Below are positions 51,725 to 60,873 of a stretch of 64,000 nt of DNA, one piece after another. The DNA comes from Eubacteriales bacterium (GTDB lineage Bacteria; Bacillota; Clostridia; Acetivibrionales; JANLFN01). The stretch covers positions 1 through 64,000 of the forward strand of contig JANLFN010000010.1 in the NCBI GenBank assembly GCA_024655885.1, read 5' to 3'. A program made the translations under genes and the position numbers. The number at the start of each line of letters is the position of its first letter. The stretch's first letter is position 1. The notes under the pieces are model-generated. The model was not told the origin of the DNA. It saw only the letters and a list, made by a program, of their open reading frames with translations, and did no database searches.

Positions 51725-53524
51725 ATGTTTTTGAAGAGTCTGCAGTGGAGACTTGTATGGATATTCATGGCAATTACCGTTTCTATCACCATCGTAATAT
51801 GGTTTTGGCTTAATCAGTCGGTAGAGCTGTCCTATTATCAAACCTTCAAGAAGGATATCGAAAGGAACTACAACAACTGGGAGATGAAGGACAACCCAAG
51901 CCCCGAGGAGATTATCTACGATTTAAGGGAAAACAGAAACTCCATTCTTATTTTCCGGGTAAGAGACTATTTGAGCATTACGGTATTTGATAAAAAACAG
52001 AATAAAATCATCTATTCCTCCGATTCGAAGTACAATAATTCCAATAACCCCGAAGGGTTCTACTACGACATTTTGAAGTCCAAAAACCTGAACGAGGTGC
52101 TGCTGGGCAGTGAAAAAGGGGATCAAAATCCCCGTGCCGCAAAGGACAATGACGGGAGGGTGTTTTTTGACTATGCCCGGTCCAAAGGGGACTTCATAGT
52201 GTATTTCAGGTTTTACCGGGAAGAGTGGGGCGGAATTATCGACAAGTTCAACAATATTTTGCTGGTAGGATGCGTATTTGGCATTGTGGCCTCCATGGCC
52301 TTGGGGTATATCCTTTCCAAAACCATTACCGTTCCCATCGTGGATATCATGCATAAAGCCCAGAGGCTTGCGGCAGGCGATTTTGACCAGGCACTGGCCG
52401 TGAAGTCGGATGACGAGATCGGCAAACTGACCGGCGCCTTCAACTACATGGCGGGAGAGCTGAAAAATACCTTGCTGGAAATCTCCCGGGAAAAGAACAA
52501 GATTGAAACGATTTTGAATTATATGACGGACGGTATCATCGCATTTAACCTGCAGGGAGAGGTCATTCACGCCAACCCGGCTTCCCGGAAGATGCTGGGG
52601 GTGGGAGAGTTTGACAAAAACTTTAATGATTTTTCCCGCCAGTATGAATTGGGGATCCGTCTTGAGGATGTGCTGTACCTCGGCTCCACAGGGAATAAGG
52701 AGAGGAACGTGGAGGTGGATGGCCGGTATCTAAGGGTGCATTTTGTGGTGTTTACGGATGAGGAGGATAAGGCAGGCGGCGTTATTGCCGTACTTCAGGA
52801 TATCACCGAGCAGGAGAAGCTGGATAAAATGAGAAGGGAATTTGTTGCAAACGTGTCCCACGAATTGAGGACCCCGCTGACTTCCATAAAAAGCTATGCA
52901 GAAACGCTGATGGACGGGATTTTGGAGGACAGGGACACCGCAGAGAGGTTTTTGAGCGTCATAAACTCGGAAGCGGACAGGATGACGCGGCTTGTAAAGG
53001 ACCTCCTGCAGCTTTCCAGGTTTGACAGCCGGCAAATGCAGTGGAATATTCAGGACCTGTCCTTTGTAGACCTGGTGACGGGCACCGTTGAGAAAATGCA
53101 GCTGGAAGCCAGGGACAAGGACCTCTGCGTGGAGAGCTACGTCATAGGGGATATACCGAATATAAAAGGGGACCGGGACAGAATTGAGCAGGTTGTGCTG
53201 AATGTGCTGAGCAATGCGGTCAAGTATACTCCCCGGGGAGGCAAAATCACCGTCTATATCGGGAAAATTTACAGCGATGTGTATATGAAGGTTGTAGACA
53301 CGGGAATAGGCATACCCCGGGAAGACCTGCCAAGGATATTCGAGAGGTTTTACAGAGTTGACAAGGCGCGCTCCAGGGAGATGGGGGGCACCGGCCTGGG
53401 ACTTTCCATAGCCCGGGAAATTGTGGAGGCCCATGGGGGGACCATATCGGCCAGCAGCGAGGTGGAAAAGGGCACCGAGATTACGGTGAGCCTGCCCGTA
53501 CAAGGGCTTGCCCGGGAGATGTAA
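51725..53524 (+). CDS. walK: Sensor histidine kinase WalK
   Basis: The 599-residue membrane kinase has TM1 (about 10-32), an extracytoplasmic sensor (about 33-172) and TM2 (about 175-197). HAMP (about 198-250, ending near ADGDF-like AAGDFDQALAV) and PAS (about 265-365, IIAFNLQGEVIHANPASRKMLGVGE) follow. HisKA has H379 in FVANVSHELRTPLTSIKSYAE, and HATPase_c has VLSNAVKYTP, DTGIGIPREDLPRIFERFYRVD and GGTGLGLSIAREIVEAHGG. ATG 51725 follows GAGGTG; in-frame sequence upstream is repeat DNA. It is the partner of WalR and is restrained by YycH/YycI. Confidence 0.9.
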   Translation: MFLKSLQWRLVWIFMAITVSITIVIWFWLNQSVELSYYQTFKKDIERNYNNWEMKDNPSPEEIIYDLRENRNSILIFRVRDYLSITVFDKKQNKIIYSSDSKYNNSNNPEGFYYDILKSKNLNEVLLGSEKGDQNPRAAKDNDGRVFFDYARSKGDFIVYFRFYREEWGGIIDKFNNILLVGCVFGIVASMALGYILSKTITVPIVDIMHKAQRLAAGDFDQALAVKSDDEIGKLTGAFNYMAGELKNTLLEISREKNKIETILNYMTDGIIAFNLQGEVIHANPASRKMLGVGEFDKNFNDFSRQYELGIRLEDVLYLGSTGNKERNVEVDGRYLRVHFVVFTDEEDKAGGVIAVLQDITEQEKLDKMRREFVANVSHELRTPLTSIKSYAETLMDGILEDRDTAERFLSVINSEADRMTRLVKDLLQLSRFDSRQMQWNIQDLSFVDLVTGTVEKMQLEARDKDLCVESYVIGDIPNIKGDRDRIEQVVLNVLSNAVKYTPRGGKITVYIGKIYSDVYMKVVDTGIGIPREDLPRIFERFYRVDKARSREMGGTGLGLSIAREIVEAHGGTISASSEVEKGTEITVSLPVQGLAREM

Positions 53525-53652
53525 TTTATTTTTAAATGGGATGTAATGGATTTGTAATATAAAATGTTGTATAATAAATATAAAGAATCAGGGAAATTGT
53601 GAAAATTTATGTAGGACAGCCAGTCATATTTCCCGGTATGGAGTGTTGCACT

Positions 53653-54156
53653 ATGTTAAGAAAACTATGCACCATAATTATTCTTGTATTTATTACAACA
53701 GCTTTTACGGTTCCGGCTTTCGCAGCGGGAAACGATATTTACAGTAAGGCTACCGGCGAAACGGGCAATCTATATGTGACTATTACAAAACCGGACAGCG
53801 ACCAGGACTTTACCTTTAAGAAGTCCTACATCCTGTGCGGCAAAACCGACCTGGAGGGAATCCATGTCAAATTGTTGAGATACAACAAAAACTCAGGGGC
53901 CTATGAAAGCTTTAACAATACGGATGGGGTGAGCAGCTGGACCATAGGCAGTTCGGGGATCTTTATGAAAGAGGTGCAGCTGGAAACGGGCCTTAATGAT
54001 ATGAGGGTGGTGGCCTATAAAACCGATGCGGAGGGCAACGTCAGCGGAGGATACCAGATAACCGATTTTGCAATTACCGTATCCAATGAATCTGTGAAGG
54101 ATAAAATCATCGACAGCGCATTGAAAGCAATGGATATATTTAAAGGGTGGTTTTAA
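53653..54156 (+). CDS. Secreted protein of unknown function in the wal operon
   Basis: The 167-residue protein has a signal peptide (about 1-25, FTVPAFA). A probable beta-sandwich domain follows: LYVTITKPDSDQDFTFKKSYILCGKTDLEGIHVKLL, W-containing SSWTIGSSGIFMKEVQLETGLND and VVAYKTDAEGNVSG, as in bacterial Ig-like stress or surface modules. A short amphipathic tail ends it. I do not recognise a family. ATG 53653 follows GGTATGGAG. It lies between walK and yycH, so a role sensing or modulating WalK from outside is possible. Confidence 0.65.
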   Translation: MLRKLCTIIILVFITTAFTVPAFAAGNDIYSKATGETGNLYVTITKPDSDQDFTFKKSYILCGKTDLEGIHVKLLRYNKNSGAYESFNNTDGVSSWTIGSSGIFMKEVQLETGLNDMRVVAYKTDAEGNVSGGYQITDFAITVSNESVKDKIIDSALKAMDIFKGWF

Positions 54157-54220
54157 TTGAGGAAGGACCCTTGGAAAGTGTGATATCTAAAACAAATAAG
54201 CGTATAATCTGGGGTTACGG

Positions 54221-55690
54221 ATGAGGTTGGGCAAGGAAGCATTAAAATCCTATGTATTGATTCTATTACTGATCACAAGCGTTTTGCAGGTAGGAATCCT
54301 ATGGATGCGTCAAAACTATGGGCTTCCTTTTAATTTTTTATCGGAAGTTTTTTCAAGCCAAAAAACCGATTTTACGGCCGACGGCAGTGAATACTTCAAG
54401 CCCTCCAAAATTGTGGTTTCCGGGGGGGATGAATCCCACTGGATCATGAATCAGGGTTCAAACCGGTATGCGCTGCTGTGGAAAGAGATTGAGAGCAATT
54501 ATATTAAAAGTATTTTTCAAAATAACTTGCAGCCCGCATCAAGCGTTCCTTATTCGGAAGAGGAATGGGGGAAGCAGGTGATTAAAAATGCGGTTGTGGC
54601 GGATTTTAAGACCAATATCCCCACCCCGCTCCTTTCATGGTTTTACAAAATTTCCGCCCCTCCTTTCGATGAGCCTGCCGGAATTCACAAACTGGCCGTG
54701 CTGCCCAGAGAAGATGTGAATAACGGCATCACCCTGTACATAACGGATGACTCCAAAATATATAAATACATATTTCCGGTCCAGCTTGGGTGGATCACCA
54801 GGGACGGGTACAAGAAAATTTTTGAGGACATCCGGCAGGATGAGTCTCTGAGAAAGTATATGGTCATTGCGGAGTCCGATTACAGGAATAAGGGAAAAAG
54901 TCCCATTGCCCAGGATATACTGATGTTCGCAGGGGCCAGCCTGTCCAGCTATGAGGGCATACGCAGCGTTTATTGCGAGGCTCCCGAAGCGTTCACGGTA
55001 AAGGACCGAAAAAACCCTTCGGAGCTGGAAAATCTGTCCTCCTTGATTACGGCCGGTGAGAAAGAGGTGTATGACTGGGCGGAGGATGTCTACGGGGCGA
55101 CGGTATTCAAAAACCTGAACAACCTGTATAAGGTTTACGGTGACGGCTTGCTGGAATACAAGTATATAGGGACCCCGGACGACAGTGAAAAAAGCAGTGT
55201 GGGCAGCGCCTTTGAAAAGGCTGTGGAATTTATAGGCAAAAGGAAAAATTTGTTTTCAGGGGCCAACCTGTACTTTTCCGGGATTCAGACCGTAGAAAAA
55301 GGTGTCTACGAAATCACCTTTGATTATTGGGTGGACAGCGTGCCTGTCTTTGTGGACTACAAATCCAATGACAGGGACGGGGTGCAGCTTTCCCACGCGG
55401 TCACCATAAGGGCAAACAGCAAGAGGGTCACGAGCGCCTGGTGGATTATCAAAAGGTTTGAGCAGGGAAAGGAAGACAAGTATAACATCAATTTTGCGGA
55501 TTTTCTGGACAATACCTTTACCGACTATTCCAAGTTGAAAAATGACAAGGATTTCTTTATCAGCGATATAAGCATATCCTATAGCATCCAGCCCTATTTG
55601 GAAAAACAGAGCATGGAACCGGTGTGGGTGGTGTCGGCCAAGGGGCAAAAAAATTACGTCTATCCCATGCAGAAAAGAGAAGGTGGCTGA
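54221..55690 (+). CDS. yycH: WalK regulator YycH
   Basis: The 489-residue protein has one N-terminal membrane helix (about 9-26, VLILLLITSVLQVGILWM). The long extracytoplasmic domain is typical for YycH (FKPSKIVVSGGDESHWIMNQGS; VYCEAPEAFTV; the C-terminal repeat-like YSIQPYL...WVVSAKGQKNYVYPM). YycH with YycI binds WalK and dampens its activity. Identification rests on topology, size and its position directly before a yycI-type gene, rather than on catalytic motifs. It is followed by YycI with a 2-bp gap. Confidence 0.75.
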   Translation: MRLGKEALKSYVLILLLITSVLQVGILWMRQNYGLPFNFLSEVFSSQKTDFTADGSEYFKPSKIVVSGGDESHWIMNQGSNRYALLWKEIESNYIKSIFQNNLQPASSVPYSEEEWGKQVIKNAVVADFKTNIPTPLLSWFYKISAPPFDEPAGIHKLAVLPREDVNNGITLYITDDSKIYKYIFPVQLGWITRDGYKKIFEDIRQDESLRKYMVIAESDYRNKGKSPIAQDILMFAGASLSSYEGIRSVYCEAPEAFTVKDRKNPSELENLSSLITAGEKEVYDWAEDVYGATVFKNLNNLYKVYGDGLLEYKYIGTPDDSEKSSVGSAFEKAVEFIGKRKNLFSGANLYFSGIQTVEKGVYEITFDYWVDSVPVFVDYKSNDRDGVQLSHAVTIRANSKRVTSAWWIIKRFEQGKEDKYNINFADFLDNTFTDYSKLKNDKDFFISDISISYSIQPYLEKQSMEPVWVVSAKGQKNYVYPMQKREGG

Positions 55691-55692
55691 TT

Positions 55693-56532
55693 ATGGACTG
55701 GTCCAGGGCAAAAACTGTGCTTATCTTTGTTCTGCTGGCGCTGAATATTTTTTTGCTGGCGAACCTTGACCCGCTTGATTCAGGCAGTGCCGTTTCAAAA
55801 GAAACCGTCGGCAATGCGGTAAAGATTCTGTCGGGCAGGGGAATTACACCGGAGTGTGAAATACCCCGGACGGATACCGATCCTGGAAAGCTGACCTTTG
55901 ACGAGCAAAGCGGACTTCCCAAGTCCCAGATAGCCGGCATTCTCCTGGGGAAGGACCATTGGTCCCCCGATGAAATGAAAAATGGAAAGGCGATGGCCGA
56001 GGGGAGCAGGAGCCTGGTTTTTAACAGCGATCACTCCCTGGCTTACAGCGACAGCCGCCCGCAGGAAAATCTGGATATTTCCAATAGAGAAAACGTGGAA
56101 AAAAGTCTTGCAAAATACCTGGATTTACTGGGCCTCCCCGCTTCAGCTTACTTTGTGGATTCTTATAAAGCCGGCCCCGACGGCAGCATTACCGTAATCT
56201 ACAGGGAAAAATTCAAGGGGTATATTGTTTTTGAAAACTATCTGGAAATTACCGCGGGTAAAAGCGGGGTTTTGAGGCTGCAGTGCGAGTATAAAAAGAT
56301 AGAGAATTTAAAAAAATCGGGCTCACGGATTATTCCCGCGTACCAGATCCTCCTCAAAGAATATGGCCCGGAGATGGGGCCGGCGGTTATAACAAACATC
56401 GATTTGGGGTTTAAGGAATCCAGGCTGGAGCAGGACATGAAGGAAATATATAAGCAGCCGGTATGGAGGATAAGGACCGGGGATGGAAGCGAACGTTTTT
56501 TTAAAGCCTCCAACGGGGAAGAAATTAAGTAA
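55693..56532 (+). CDS. yycI: WalK regulator YycI
   Basis: The 279-residue protein opens with MDWSRAKTVLIFVLLALNIFLLANL, the very conserved YycI start (W-S-R/K-A-K-T plus one membrane helix). An extracytoplasmic YycI domain with LAYSDSRPQ and VYREKFKGYIVFENYLEI follows. It acts with YycH on WalK. ATG 55693 follows AAGGTGG; the longer frame into yycH is a shadow. The murA gene follows at 56752. Confidence 0.82.
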   Translation: MDWSRAKTVLIFVLLALNIFLLANLDPLDSGSAVSKETVGNAVKILSGRGITPECEIPRTDTDPGKLTFDEQSGLPKSQIAGILLGKDHWSPDEMKNGKAMAEGSRSLVFNSDHSLAYSDSRPQENLDISNRENVEKSLAKYLDLLGLPASAYFVDSYKAGPDGSITVIYREKFKGYIVFENYLEITAGKSGVLRLQCEYKKIENLKKSGSRIIPAYQILLKEYGPEMGPAVITNIDLGFKESRLEQDMKEIYKQPVWRIRTGDGSERFFKASNGEEIK

Positions 56533-56751
56533 ATGGAACGATTCAACCTGAAATGCATTTTTTTGTTTTATTTAAGGCCGCAAAGTGTTATAATAAAAAA
56601 GGTATGGCTATAAAAAAGAGATAACTTTTTTGAAATGCATGGATGGAAATTGCCGGAGCAAGAAAAGGATAATTTCCTGTGCAGGATGGAAAAATAGCCT
56701 GCCTGTAATTCTGATTTTAATGCAAAAGATAAAAAGGCTGGTGCATGTGTT

Positions 56752-58011
56752 GTGGATAAGCTGGTTATTAACGGTAACAGGCCTCTTTGCGGTGAGGTAT
56801 ACGTCAGTGGGGCAAAAAATGCCGCGGTTGCGGTTATTCCCGCTGCATTGCTGATCGAGGGGACCTGCAGAATTGAAAACGTACCGGGAATAAAAGATGT
56901 AAGGATACTTGAGGACATTCTTACCCAATTGGGTGCCAGAATAGAGTTTGACGATAAAAATTCAATCGTGATAGATTCGCAGAACATTAATACATATTCC
57001 GCCCCGTACGACATGATCAAAAGTATGAGGGCGTCTTACTATCTTTTGGGTGCTTTACTGGGGAGGTTTAAAAGAGCGGAAGTGGCATTCCCGGGGGGGT
57101 GCGACTTCGGCTTCAGGCCCATAGACCAGCATATAAAAGGCTTTGAGGCTTTGGGCGCCAGGGTAGAGGTGGAGCATGGGCTGGTCAAGGCCTATGCCGA
57201 AAAGCTGGTGGGGAATAAGATATATCTTGACGTTGTGAGCGTGGGAGCCACCATCAATTTGATGCTGGCGGCAGTGAAGGCGGAGGGGACCACCGTGATT
57301 GAAAATGCCGCCAAGGAGCCTCATGTTGTGGATATAGCCAACTTCCTCAACTCCATGGGGGCCAATATAAAAGGGGCCGGAACGGATGTCATCAAGGTCA
57401 AAGGCGTAAGCGCATTGAGCGGTGGGGCGACTTATTCCATCATCCCGGACCAGATCGAAGCCGGCACTTTTATGATTGCTGCGGCCGCCACCGCCGGAGA
57501 TGTGACTGTAAGGAACGTCATTCCAAAGCATATGGAGTCATTGACGGCCAAGCTGATGGAAATGAATATCCAGGTGGTCCAGGGAGAGGATTGGATAAGG
57601 GTCATCGGCGGTGATCGGATTCAAAAGGCCAATATCAAGACCCTGCCTTATCCGGGCTTCCCAACCGACCTGCATCCGCCCACGGCGGTTCTGCTGTGCA
57701 GGGCGGAGGGGACCAGCACCATTACCGAGGGAGTCTGGGACCAGAGGTTCCAGTATGTGGATGAGCTTAAAAGGATGGGAGCCAAAATTAAAGTTGAGGG
57801 CAGAATTGCCGTAATTGAGGGTGTTCCCCGTCTTACTGGCGCCCCCATCAGTGCCACCGATTTAAGGGCGGGAGCGGCCATGGCCATTGCGGGGCTGGCA
57901 GCGGAAGGACGAACCGAAATATACAATGTAAAATACATAGACAGGGGCTATGAAAACTTTGAAGAAAAGCTTAGAAAGCTGGGAGCGGATATTCGCAGGG
58001 TTACGGAGTAA
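56752..58011 (+). CDS. murA: UDP-N-acetylglucosamine 1-carboxyvinyltransferase MurA
   Basis: The 419-residue enzyme transfers enolpyruvate from PEP to UDP-GlcNAc, the committed step of peptidoglycan synthesis. It has K22 ([14 protein letters not shown]), the fosfomycin-reactive Cys117 in [15 protein letters not shown], the [13 protein letters not shown] region and the C-terminal [35 protein letters not shown] block. It begins at GTG, with a weak Shine-Dalgarno (AAAAGG, 14 bases upstream). Its position between yycI and walJ puts wall synthesis under the same transcript as WalRK. Confidence 0.92.
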   Translation: MDKLVINGNRPLCGEVYVSGAKNAAVAVIPAALLIEGTCRIENVPGIKDVRILEDILTQLGARIEFDDKNSIVIDSQNINTYSAPYDMIKSMRASYYLLGALLGRFKRAEVAFPGGCDFGFRPIDQHIKGFEALGARVEVEHGLVKAYAEKLVGNKIYLDVVSVGATINLMLAAVKAEGTTVIENAAKEPHVVDIANFLNSMGANIKGAGTDVIKVKGVSALSGGATYSIIPDQIEAGTFMIAAAATAGDVTVRNVIPKHMESLTAKLMEMNIQVVQGEDWIRVIGGDRIQKANIKTLPYPGFPTDLHPPTAVLLCRAEGTSTITEGVWDQRFQYVDELKRMGAKIKVEGRIAVIEGVPRLTGAPISATDLRAGAAMAIAGLAAEGRTEIYNVKYIDRGYENFEEKLRKLGADIRRVTE

Positions 58012-58068
58012 ATAGAGAAGCAGTGGCTATTCAATCTACAGTCCTTTAACCGAAGAAGAGGTGCGCGG

Positions 58069-58860
58069 ATGATAAAATTTTGCAGCCTGTTTAGCGGCAG
58101 CAGCGGAAACTCCATATTTTTAAGCGCCAACGGCACAAAGCTGCTGATTGATGCAGGGCTGAGCGCCAGAAAAATTGTGGAAGCGCTTTATTCCATAGGG
58201 GAAGAACCCTCGAAATTAAATGCTATTTTAGTTACCCATGAACATATTGACCATATCCGGGGAGCAGGAGTGCTGTCAAGAAAATTCAACCTGCCTGTCT
58301 ATGCCAACGAAAACACCTGGGAGCAGATGGAAAGGGAAATCGGCCCCATGAATGTCAAAAACAAAATGGTTTTTAATACGGGAAGGGAGTTTGAGGTGGG
58401 AGAGGTGTGTGCCAAGGCCTTTTCCATTCCTCATGATGCCGCCGAGCCTGTGGGCTTCAATTTTTTCATCCAGGATAAAAAAATCACCACGGCCACCGAC
58501 ATAGGGCACATCAACAGGGAACTGCTGCAGCACTTTGAAAGGAGTGAGCTGCTCTTATTGGAATCCAACCACGATATTGAGATGCTGAAAGTGGGACCTT
58601 ATCCGTGGCATTTAAAAATGAGGATTTTAGGGGAGCGGGGGCACCTTTCCAATGAAATGGCGGGCAAGGTTGTGGCTTACCTGGCGGAAAAGGGGACAAG
58701 GAGGTTCCTGCTGGGGCACCTGAGCAAGGAGAACAATTTTCCCGAGCTGGCCTACCAGACGGTCTGCAATGAGCTCAGCGAGAAAAAAATCATCCCGGGC
58801 TGGGATGTAACCCTGGATGTGGTGCTGAGAGACAGGGTGGGGAAAGTGATAGAACTGTAG
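58069..58860 (+). CDS. walJ: Metallo-beta-lactamase-fold hydrolase WalJ (YycJ)
   Basis: The 263-residue MBL-fold protein has the WalJ-type start KFCSLFSGSSGNSIFL and the metal motif VTHEHIDHIRGAGVL (HxHxDH). H at FSIPHDAAEPVGF, TDIGH and LLLESNHD follow, then GHLSKENNFPE. It is implicated in DNA repair and cell-wall homeostasis in walRK clusters and acts in the cytoplasm. GAAGAGGTG precedes ATG. It is followed by a GCTGAG array and rlmH. Confidence 0.88.
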   Translation: MIKFCSLFSGSSGNSIFLSANGTKLLIDAGLSARKIVEALYSIGEEPSKLNAILVTHEHIDHIRGAGVLSRKFNLPVYANENTWEQMEREIGPMNVKNKMVFNTGREFEVGEVCAKAFSIPHDAAEPVGFNFFIQDKKITTATDIGHINRELLQHFERSELLLLESNHDIEMLKVGPYPWHLKMRILGERGHLSNEMAGKVVAYLAEKGTRRFLLGHLSKENNFPELAYQTVCNELSEKKIIPGWDVTLDVVLRDRVGKVIEL

Positions 58861-58875
58861 CTGGAGACAAAAACA

Positions 58876-58935
58876 GGCTGAGAAAGCTGAGGGGCTGAGG
58901 CGCTTTCAGCGCAGGCTGAGGGCGCGGCGCCGCTT
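58876..58935 (-). repeat. GCTGAG array with GCGC hairpin units between walJ and rlmH
   Basis: GCTGAG copies occur at 58877, 58886, 58894 and 58915. On the minus strand 58898-58920 reads CTCAGC, then CTGCGC-TGAAA-GCGC, then CTC, a variant of the 23-bp hairpin unit. A GGCGCGGCGCCGC palindromic stretch follows (58921-58933). Confidence 0.65.
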
Positions 58936-58967
58936 TGAGCGAAGAACAAGGGATAAGGCTTAGATTT

Positions 58968-59447
58968 ATGAAAATAACCGTCATCGCAGTGGGAAAATTG
59001 AAGGGAAAATATCTCAAGGATGGGATCGCCGAGTACGGCAAAAGGCTGAGCCGGTTCTGCGATCTGGAAATCATCGAGGTGGAAGACGAGCAGGTACCCG
59101 AGCACTTAAGTGAGGTGCAGGAGCTGCAGATAAAAAAGAAGGAAGCCCAAAGGGTTCTTAGAAAGGTCAAGGACGGTACTTTGCTGGTTGTTCTGGACCT
59201 AAAAGGCGAAATGCCTGATTCAGAAGAATTTGCCGCAAAGCTCCGGTCTTTTTTTGTGTCCGGGAATTCCCATATTTCCTTCGTCATCGGAGGGTCCCTG
59301 GGACTGGACCCCGAGCTCATAAAAAAGGCACACTACCGGTTCTCCCTGTCCAGGCTGACCTTCCCGCACCAGGTGGCAAGGCTGGTCCTGCTTGAGCAGG
59401 TCTACAGGGCATTTAAGATAATCAACGGTGAGACTTATCATCGTTAA
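58968..59447 (+). CDS. rlmH: 23S rRNA pseudouridine-1915 N3-methyltransferase RlmH
   Basis: The 159-residue SPOUT-class methyltransferase (YbeA/YydA family) is exactly the usual length. Motifs are ITVIAVGKLKGKYLKDGIAEY, then the SAM-knot block VIGGSLGLDPELIKKAHYRFSLSRLTFPHQVARLVLLEQVYRAFKI and the C-terminal YHR. It methylates pseudouridine 1915 in helix 69 of 70S ribosomes. ATG 58968 has AAGG nine bases upstream. It ends the wal cluster, as in Bacillus. Confidence 0.93.
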   Translation: MKITVIAVGKLKGKYLKDGIAEYGKRLSRFCDLEIIEVEDEQVPEHLSEVQELQIKKKEAQRVLRKVKDGTLLVVLDLKGEMPDSEEFAAKLRSFFVSGNSHISFVIGGSLGLDPELIKKAHYRFSLSRLTFPHQVARLVLLEQVYRAFKIINGETYHR

Positions 59448-59504
59448 CCTCAAACGTTTTTTCTCTTTGCTCTGATACCACGTGAAAAAGGGGACGCTTC
59501 TCAA

Positions 59505-59842
59505 CATTCTTTTATTTTTTTCCTTGAAATACAAGAAAAAGCTCAAATAAACCCGCTCGAAAGCGAATCTATTCAAGCTTTTCTTCTTTTTCATGGATCC
59601 AAATCCAAATCCACTTCCTTCATTTGTGGACTGCATATCCCGTTAAAAGGGAATGCCAACTGTTCAGCAAGGAGGGCGAGCTCTCTGACCCTGAATAACA
59701 TGCGTTAGGGACCACTAGCTAAGAATCCGTTTTCACTTTAGGTTGAGTAGCGTTTTCAAAACCTAGAAAAGTACTGGGTTTTGAAAAATTTTAACTATCA
59801 TAAATATTGCAACTGGTAATGATTCGCCGTTTAGTACAACCT
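59505..59842. other. Non-coding left part of the RAYT element
   Basis: About 340 bp lie between the left inverted repeat and the transposase stop. I see no gene. It contains AAAACCTAGAAAAGTACTGGGTTTTG (59758-59784 approx.), an imperfect hairpin that could end the minus-strand transcript or be part of the transposon end. Confidence 0.45.
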
Positions 59843-60772
59843 CTATATTCTGCAGTCGGCCAATTCATCAAAGATGCCTTTATATATGGAATTCTCTCTG
59901 CTAATCAGCTCATATCCCTTGTCGCATAATCTCGAACACCCTGAGATTGTTATATTGTATATACTGCTGCTTATGTCTTTATAACTGAGGCCGCACAATA
60001 CCCTTAATGCATATGCCGTGAATGCTCTGAATTCATATACTTTTCTTCTATATCCTGCAGCACGGCTATCTTTTTCCGCCGTCATCAGCTTTCCTGAAAT
60101 ATAGCTTATTACTTTTGAAGGCTGTATATCCCTTAGTATTATTTTCTTACCGCTGATATATTCATATTCTGCAGCTTTTTCCAGCCTTTTTTTCATTTCC
60201 TTGAGGCTTCCTATATCTCTTTGGTGGCTTACAAACGCAAAATACTTTTCCGCAAATTTCTTTGAATTATCCTTATTAAAAAGTCCCATGATAAAGCTTG
60301 TATCCACGAGGTTTTGAAAGTCCTTTCTCTGTCCTAAATATATTCCATAGGAAGAATACTTGTAATTTTCCTCTTTTCCTGCATAACCTTCAATATCATG
60401 GGCATTATTGTGGATGTATGCCGAAACGGCCAGATTGTATTCATCAGTGTCCAATATCCTGCTCTCAAACCTGTCCTGGAATACATGCCCATGCCTGTTA
60501 TACTTTTTATTATAATACCTGACATAGGCTGTATTGATGCTGTGCATGAATTTCGATACGTCAAAGCCGTTTGGGTCAAGGTGAAGATGCAAATGGCTGT
60601 CCATAAGACAGTAAGCATATATGTGGCACTGATATTTTTCTTTGTATCTTTTTAATAGCCCAATGTAATAATCCTTGTCGTCATCGTCTCTAAAAAGCAT
60701 AAATTCGGATACACTGCGGCACATTATGTGAAAAATCGCTTCAGGATGCTTTTCACGAGCTTTTCTCGGCAT
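59843..60772 (-). CDS. REP-associated tyrosine transposase (TnpA_REP, Y1/HUH family)
   Basis: The 309-residue protein has an IS200/Y1-like N-terminal domain (about 10-130): ARQ-like PRKAREKHPEAIFHIMCRS start, YLM-like YCLMDSHLHLHL with the HUH metal motif (H60, H62) and YVRYYNKKYNRHGHVFQDRF with the catalytic Tyr candidates Y83/Y86. A C-terminal region of about 170 residues with an HTH-like AYALRVLCGLSYKDISSSIYNITISGCSRL (DnaA-like) follows. It is transcribed against the neighbouring genes. Such transposases mobilise or maintain dispersed palindromic repeats. Confidence 0.88.
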   Translation of the reverse strand: MPRKAREKHPEAIFHIMCRSVSEFMLFRDDDDKDYYIGLLKRYKEKYQCHIYAYCLMDSHLHLHLDPNGFDVSKFMHSINTAYVRYYNKKYNRHGHVFQDRFESRILDTDEYNLAVSAYIHNNAHDIEGYAGKEENYKYSSYGIYLGQRKDFQNLVDTSFIMGLFNKDNSKKFAEKYFAFVSHQRDIGSLKEMKKRLEKAAEYEYISGKKIILRDIQPSKVISYISGKLMTAEKDSRAAGYRRKVYEFRAFTAYALRVLCGLSYKDISSSIYNITISGCSRLCDKGYELISRENSIYKGIFDELADCRI

Positions 60773-60873
60773 ATAGGTCCACCACCAGACATCTTTTTCT
60801 ATATTTTAACACGGAACATATGTTTTGTAAAGAATTTTTTGACATTTTTGTTAATTTATTGAGAAGCGTCCCC

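Larger units (their letters stand above)
59490..60873. mobile_element. RAYT-type element bounded by 15-bp inverted repeats
   Basis: GGGGACGCTTCTCAA (59490-59504) and its exact complement TTGAGAAGCGTCCCC (60859-60873) bracket a Y1/REP-associated transposase gene. The GGGGACG..TTCTC motif is one I associate with such transposase genes in Clostridia. The right end abuts an SNF2 helicase remnant. I see no obvious target duplication. Confidence 0.75.

Noticed and set aside
60334-60655. Short plus-strand and minus-strand frames inside the transposase gene
   Set aside because: They are antisense or shifted readings of the Y1 transposase with no motifs of their own.
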